This document shows positions 58,111-64,000 of a DNA stretch of 64,000 bases, piece after piece. Below the pieces are notes generated by a model. It saw only the letters and a program-made list of their open reading frames with translations. It was not told the DNA's origin and did no database searches. The position numbers were made by a program, and so were the translations under genes. The DNA comes from Aspidiotus rigidus (Eukaryota > Arthropoda > Insecta > Hemiptera > Diaspididae): contig JAVHKY010000025.1 of assembly GCA_035079385.1 (NCBI GenBank), positions 13,676,501 through 13,740,500 of the forward strand. Direction: 5' to 3'. Each line of letters begins with the position of its first letter. The stretch's first letter is position 1.

Positions 58111-58282
58111 TCCGCCCTTTTGTCTGACTACACTTTTTAGTGTCGTACAAGTACTAATAAATTGTCGTTCTAACACGTTAAATTGTCGCATATGATCTGG
58201 CGTATTACAATTAATAAACTGTCGTATGGACTCTCTATTTTGTCGTAGAGAAGTTGTCGTACTGACACTCTATTTTACCGTA

Positions 58283-59259
58283 CAATTATAGTTTTCCCAA
58301 ATGAAAGACCACACCCGGATGCAGCCTAAAGATATATAAAATGGTATCAATATTCTATACGGAGAGAGAAAGATTTCTGCACAGCAAAAAATAAAAAATA
58401 TGTTTCATACTCGATATTATGACGTCATTAATATTCGCGGGCTATTTTCCTGAACGTATTCACTCGCTAATCTCCCTCTCAAATTAAATAAGTTCTGAGA
58501 ATATCTGTCGTCGAAATGAGATAAAGGTCTCCCCGATTTCTATGGACAATTTTATACAGACGAGACAAAGGGACCTGAGGAAGGGGAAACAGAGCTGCCC
58601 CACTCATACCCATTCTAAATTGTAAGAGGAGGTTGGCTCTTCCAACTAAAATGGCTAGTAGTTTTAAGGATTCAATTACTCTCACCCATTCTAAATCCCT
58701 TAGTATAAAGCATGTACCAATGATTGATTAGCCAATGAGGTCATCAGGGTAGTCCCTATGTACTCATCGTCAATTCGGATCAAGGGCGCGACTTCAGGTC
58801 GAGACTATTGTGCCTATACAGAAGGTTATGATTTAGGTTTACGTCACTGTAATACCCACTCCAGATCCCTAAGGGTATCATATACTAATAACTGCTCAGC
58901 CTATGACGTCATCAGGGTAGTTTTTTTTTGCAGGTCAAGGTCAATCGGCATCGGGAATGTGACGTCCGGAGTTATTCCCCTTCTGCAGTACGAGTTGGGC
59001 TTAGGCTACAAGAAATGCACCCACACAGGCGTGTAGACGAAAATTCAGGAATTACTGAGGTTGAGCAAAAACATTAAACAAAGGCAAACTAGTCTAAGGG
59101 GTAGGGTAGGACTAGTATGGGAGAAAAGACAATTGATCAAACTGGAGCCTGCGGTCGTAGAACGCCGAGACCTAGATGTCAAGTTACAATCAAAGTGGGG
59201 TAGAAAACGGTAATGTGGGACACAAAGCCAAGGATAGAATTTATCAAAAACTCACGGGT
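58283..59259. repeat. Gap with a decayed tandem repeat of about 170 bp
   Basis: CCCATTCTAAATCCCTTAGT... to GGTCATCAGGGTAG (about 58684-58753) recurs as CCCACTCCAGATCCCTAAGG... to CGTCATCAGGGTAG (about 58856-58920). GTCAATTCGGATCAAGGGCG (58769) recurs as GTCAATCGGCATCGGGAATG (58938). Otherwise no gene seen. Confidence 0.55.
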
Positions 59260-59905
59260 TCTCGAACGGAATTAAACAAGGGGTGGGGGCACGTGAGATC
59301 TGAAAAATGTTGATGTACCAGATCTATGACATCATCAAATTGTGACGTTACAGGCCCAGACTTTGGAACTATGTATGATAGCAGAGGACTTGGAATACCT
59401 TAGAAGGACGTTCTAAATCTTATGATGTTTGAAGTGTTGCATATCTGGCTTATTAAAGGGGCTAACACAATTGGTGTTTGAATCATTATATATCTACTTA
59501 CTCGAAGGGGCTACCTTCCAGCCTATAAACATTGACCACCGAGCTATTCATGATAGGAGGGCGACTAGGAAAAACTTCAACAGCGAAGTTTTCGCGGTGG
59601 GTTTTTCGGAAAAAACGTCTGTCGTCCGGGTGACCGGCAAAGCTCGGAGTTTAAAAATTTTCGAAGTCCCTCTCCTATCATATATAGCTTTAAGGTTTGG
59701 GCTTGTGATATCACAGTTTAATGACGTCATAGGTCAGTCTTGTGACATCACAATCTACATTTTTCAGATCCTTGGTGCCCCATAAAACACCCCTCTTTCA
59801 ACTCCGTTAAGGAATCCGTGAGATTTTTTCGAGCTCCGAGCTTTGCCGGGGACGTTTCTCCCAAAAAACTCTCTATAAGACAGTTTCCCTGTTGATAAAG
59901 GGAGG
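59260..59905. repeat. CTCGAG foldback family, TGACGTCA subfamily
   Basis: GTTGCATATCTGGCTTATTA and ATCAAATTGTGACGTTACAG match 49100-49450 and 52060-52800. A second half is inverted: TATCATATATAGCTTTAAGG and TGACGTCATAGGTCAGTC near 59723. The ends face each other, so this is another foldback copy. Confidence 0.7.
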
Positions 59906-60619
59906 AAAGGATTACGAAACAATGAAAAATGCACAAAGTTCTACTCTTTCCCGGCGGAGTTTCAATCAGGAACCTCTCGCGAACGAAGTTATCTCCAAAA
60001 TCATTCTACCTCTGAGTTCACAATAAAATCCACCTCCAAATAACTCAGTTTGCACACTAGGTTATATATTGACAGAAGAAGAAGAGCACAAACTACCCTG
60101 AAGATAGGATGAGGCTGGGATACTAGGTATTGGTAGAAGAGGAAGAGGAAGAAGAAAAAAGCAACTGATTGAACTAGCCTAGGAAACTTTCAGGCCAAGG
60201 TAATGAAGTAGGAGATTTTCCAAGCCTCAACGTCAAAGTTGGACAGCAAATGCTGACGTGAGGCACAAAGTAAAGGATGAATCCCACTCTCGATCCTAGT
60301 CCAAAGATACCCTAGGCCTGACTTACAATAAACCAGGGGGTTCATATACTGTATCTTAAGCTGACTGGCTCATCCTCTCCCCTGCACTAGGCTTCCTCTG
60401 GGATTTGACAGAAGACATGAAGAGAAATTCAGTAATCGGGCCTGGTGTATTCGGTGGGTATTAGACGAACTGAACGAAATTTCTTTGTACTTCACATTAA
60501 GCAATTACACAAATTAGACTTAATACTCATACGAGGAATTAAGGTTTCAAGGGTGAGAAAAGGGGTATTTGGGAGAATTTATTTTGGATAAATGCATAAT
60601 GAACTACCTTCGAGTTCTG
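59906..60619. other. Gap, no gene seen
   Basis: Contains purine-rich GAAGAGGAAGAGG tracts near 60070-60160. Nothing coding supported. Confidence 0.4.
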
Positions 60620-61625
60620 CATGAGGTGTCTGCGTGGGTACGATTTGGAAAAATTCCGACCACCAAGCCAATGCATACTTGGAGGAACTTGAAAAAATTT
60701 TGACCATCAAACTATACACGTATATGGAGGGGGTAGTAAATTGTGCCTCGGGGAAAGGCGTGGGCTTTTACGTACTTCAGAGATTTGATGAAATTTCGAC
60801 TTCAAGTTGTATATGTCGGGGGGAGAGGGAGATACTTACGAAAATCATGACTACTTAGCTGAACGTATTGTGACGGTAGGAGAATCGGATGACAATTCGC
60901 TGTGACCAATTTGCCTGGGTACAAATTTGCCGTGATAGGAATTCGCCGTACCGAAAAAAGAAATAGCCTTACCAGGAACTGTACAAATTCACCGTGGGAC
61001 TTGAGAAAATTTCAAATTTCAAGCTACGTATGATAGGAGAGAGAATTTTAAAAAATTTTGAGTTTCGAGTTATATGCGATGGCCTGATGGGAAAAAGACT
61101 TGTAAAAATTTCCACTTTCAAGCTATATATGTTCGGAGAAGCACTTAAAAATAGAAATCTTTTGGCAGAGCTAAATAGATAAAGATCAGGTATTTTAGGT
61201 CTTTGCTCTTTTGCCCCCATTCTTTGCCTAGTATAAGTGAAATTTCAGCCATGGGGGCGGGGAAGTTGCAAAAGTCGACAATTTTCCTGGGGTTTTAAAT
61301 TGGGTTGAAGGGGGCGGGGGGGTTGGTCCAGCCAAGAAATTTTAGCCATCAGGAGGACTCGAAAAACTCGAGAATTTTCCTGGGGTTTTAAATGAGGTTG
61401 AGGGTGTACGTCAAAATTTCAAACATCGATCATATAGGAAGGAATTTGAAAAAATTTTGTACTTTCGAGCTGTATAAATATGATAGGGCTAAAACATGGG
61501 AAAATTTGGATTTTTGAGCTTAAACTCCTACGGTGGTGAGGAACAAGATCCAATCTTTGTTTAGAAAAAATATAAACGAAGAGACTCCCCCGTAAAACAG
61601 GTTCACGCAGTTAATCGAGACAACC
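60620..61625. repeat. Diverged copies of the GCTATATATGATAGG repeat
   Basis: Weak repeats of the kind CAAGCTACGTATGATAGGAG, AATTTCGACTTCAAG, GAGTTATATGCGATGG and GAGCTGTATAAATATGATAG at intervals of about 60-100 bp. They end in AAAACAGGTTCACGC, which matches the foldback family border. Confidence 0.5.
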
Positions 61626-63228
61626 CCGAGTAGCTAACGAAGTGGGCTGCGAGTTTTTATTTTATCCAGCTTTCAGCAAATTTTACTGTGACGTATGTTC
61701 GTATAATTTTTAGTAAATTTGCAAATTGTCTCAAATTTTTGCATTCTGCGAGTTTTACCACGGTGAGTTGACTCTTCGCCTAGTTGGTCCTGGCGAATCG
61801 TGTCAAGTTCCCGGCTCTGAACCTTTAAGAAATATTTGAAAGGAGGAAGACTCGGAAACATCATTACCATTCCGCTTTGTATTTAGGAGAGAGGGGAGCT
61901 TGGAGAGAGTTTGACCTCCGAAATATATACAAAAAAAGGGGGGACTTTAACAAATTTCAACCAACGAGTCTATGAATCAGGAAGATAACTCAGAAAAAAT
62001 TTTCGATTATCCAGGGAGAGGTGGGTAATGTATGAGATTTCAAAACGGGCTTTAATATTGGGAACCGTCAGGACTGGATTTAGGGGGTAGGAAAGATAGC
62101 CAGGTGCCTAGAGTGGCGAATTTTTCCAAATCCCTGTTCTCTTCATTGAGAGAGAAATAAAAAAGGGAAATTTCGTCGCCCTCAATAATTATGTAAGCAT
62201 TATGATAATTTTAATTTTTGAAATAAAAACGTAGCAAGCGGCGCGGCGCTGAATATGCAAACTGTTGAGGTAAGAAAAAGCGGAACACGTGCGAGAGAGC
62301 GGCAAATTTTTCTAATCCCTTAGAGAAGATACAGAATGTGGCGCCAGCTTTCGAACTGCCTATAGCAGCTGGAAAATTAAATCGGCTCTTGAGAGTCGTG
62401 AGTTTGTCATTGTTGCATATGTTTGTTCATCAAACACAACTAATTTTTTTTTTCCTTCAAAAAGAGTTCGGTAACTCTTTTGCTGTAGGTCTATATTGGC
62501 ACTCATCCGCAATGTCATGCGAAATTATCCGATTTCCATTCTCTTTTCTTCTTTCGATCCACATGCAAGTCTTTCATCGATTAAAATTGTAGAATTTCTC
62601 AATATTTATTCTTAGGTTGTTGTTTTTTTAAAGACCCACCCCATATTTTGGAAACGTGCGGTAGACGTCAACCGACATCCAAGTCCAACGTTGAAATTTT
62701 TTATCAAAAGCTAAAACTTTCAATAGTGAGGTGAATATCAAGACTTGAAGAAATTTTCGATTGCGAAGATGATTTTTCATTCGAGCTACCTACCTATAAC
62801 CATTACTTTACAGTTACCAATGAAAATATTTCGAATAGCCTAATCGAACTTATGATTTTTACTCATACTCGTTTGCGTCTTCAACATTAGCAATATAGAC
62901 CATCCTTGGCATTCACTCATCCACGTAATCTATACTCGTATTATCTGTTTGACAATGAAATTGTTAGTCTGTTCATCATTTCCGCATTAGTGCGCAATAC
63001 ACGGCGTCAATTAATGACTTTGTAAGTTAATTAGATATAGCGGATGAAGTAATAGTTTATCAGAAAAAATACGTAAAATGTGACTGATAAGAATATACAT
63101 ACGATGGTGATGCAAATATTTATCATATTTTTCTTCTAAAGAAATAACCTAGAACCAATAGTATAAATAGGCAAACATTGCGAGTACTGCGTGAAAAATA
63201 ATGCAAGTAAATGGAGCACGTGTTATAA
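61626..63228. other. Gap, no gene seen
   Basis: AT-rich, short ORFs only, no repeat family recognised. Confidence 0.4.
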
Positions 63229-63841
63229 TTACATCATTACAAGCGTCCTCTTTAAATACAAAGATATGAACTGTACCGGTATTATATGATCAAGATAAGA
63301 AAATTCAATGTCGAACTTGAAGAAAACGGTCTGGAAGCGATCAAGATCGAGTAGTAACTCAACCCTAGCATTGTCAAATATCTCAAACGGAGTGCATACT
63401 AAAGAAGTACCTATGGTAATGATGGCAACCCCGTCAAAATTACTCGATTTTGTAACCCAATCATTGAGGTTTGACGTCCACCCTTCTTGAAATGAGCAGG
63501 TGTTGAGTCTAGGATTACGATAATTCAATTTGACCATCTCCCTTCAAAATAAGACAAGTAATAACGGGATTGGTTAAATAATGTCTTTCCTCCTTGACCA
63601 ACCGAAAGTCAAAACACACTTCATCAAGATGATGCAGTTTCTAAAACGTCTTTTATGTTACCTCGTTGACAATCATTATAATAAATGCAGCTATGCAATA
63701 TTTAACTAGCTCTTCACTCTGAAGAGGATGAGAGAAAATTTTACGCAAGACTTCAACAATATTCAGAGCTCTCTGTGTACGCTTGCGTGTTTTTCGAGGA
63801 GTACCTAGGCGGCGTAGGTACAATTGAAACGGGGATCTCAT
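63229..63841 (-). CDS. Possible partial gene at the right edge, two exon-like ORFs
   Basis: Minus strand. The ORF at 63653-63841 ends with a short hydrophobic segment VKYCIAAFIIMIVNE running into GTAACAT, a possible donor at about 63660. The next ORF (63229-63537) reads NTCSFQEGWTSNLNDWV, then VAIITIGTSLVCTPFEIF. The combination, a membrane-like segment and then a Cys/Gly-containing loop followed by another moderately hydrophobic stretch, is faintly like a tetraspanin, but the CCG motif is not seen and the second segment is only weakly hydrophobic. It could also be chance coding. Not named. Confidence 0.2.
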
Positions 63842-64000
63842 TTATCAGCATCTCTATTAGTGATGAAATTTACAAAATACCCTCTATCTTGATCACGTTG
63901 AATACCATACACGAAATATAAAACAAGAAAGAAGTAGGTATAAATGTATATCGCTCCGAAAGTCAAACAATTCTTTGAAGATGAATGATCGTCATTATAC

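Larger units (their letters stand above)
56270..58282 (-). mobile_element. Deleted MULE-type DNA transposon
   Basis: Terminal inverted repeats of 29 bp (56270-56298 and 58254-58282) match at 26 positions: TACGGCAGAATAGAATGTCA versus TACGGTAAAATAGAGTGTCA, both followed by GTACGACAA. Inside each end the motif ACGACAA is repeated at least five times as subterminal repeats. The minus strand near the right end keeps the C-terminal SWIM finger of a MULE transposase. The catalytic core that should precede it is missing, so the element is a nonautonomous deletion derivative. No clear target-site duplication. A PLE ribozyme motif is nested inside. Confidence 0.75.

Noticed and set aside
56270..58282. 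Target-site duplication of the MULE
   Set aside because: The flanking 9-mers (CATTTAATG left, CAATTATAG right) agree at only 6 of 9 positions, too weak to claim.

Overview
The window is nuclear DNA of an arthropod, most likely an insect. The genes have spliceosomal introns, and one carries a zinc-finger-associated domain (ZAD), which is characteristic of insects. A CYP4 cytochrome P450 and a Mff/Tango11 mitochondrial fission factor are also present, and the AT-rich intergenic DNA is full of Penelope-like retroelement (PLE) pieces, satellites and foldback repeats. The order of insect cannot be fixed from the sequence alone.

Left part (1-12.4 kb): a PLE 3' part whose GIY-YIG endonuclease and hammerhead ribozyme region occurs twice as inverted arms (1-1562); a repeat of about 480 bp present in four copies (1.87-3.03 kb and 9.87-10.36 kb); and two small divergent ORFs of unknown function. 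Next is the most unusual gene of the window: a single-exon 782-aa protein at 4888-7236 that joins a predicted signal peptide to a bacterial-type AAA-ATPase-like domain and a PD-(D/E)XK nuclease domain. It is a strong candidate for lateral transfer followed by adaptation to the secretory route. Minisatellites, a foldback MITE and a decayed PLE reverse transcriptase follow.

Middle (12.9-26 kb): an 8-kb satellite array of about 163-bp monomers with higher-order duplications of 7 and 12 monomers and one inverted block of about 1.1 kb. After it come a PLE endonuclease relic, a foldback-family copy, and a frameshifted Gypsy-type integrase relic.

Gene-rich part (27-55 kb): a five-exon peroxiredoxin with an added N-terminal zinc finger and acidic linker; an intronless transketolase (-); Mff/Tango11 (+); a small unrecognised ORF; eIF3 subunit L (-, 11 exons); a ZAD gene (+) with an internal 69-codon duplication and a frameshift; and a complete 12-exon CYP4 P450 (-) with all hallmark motifs. 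TKT/Mff and eIF3L/ZAD are head-to-head pairs; ZAD/CYP4 are tail-to-tail. The 6.1-kb first intron of the P450 is filled by a foldback repeat family.

Right part (55-64 kb): a deleted MULE-type DNA transposon with TIRs, a SWIM zinc finger remnant and a nested PLE hammerhead motif, more of the foldback family, and a possible partial gene at the right edge. The host genes are housekeeping or detoxification genes that do not form one pathway. Exon borders were derived by hand from GT/AG sites and reading-frame continuity.
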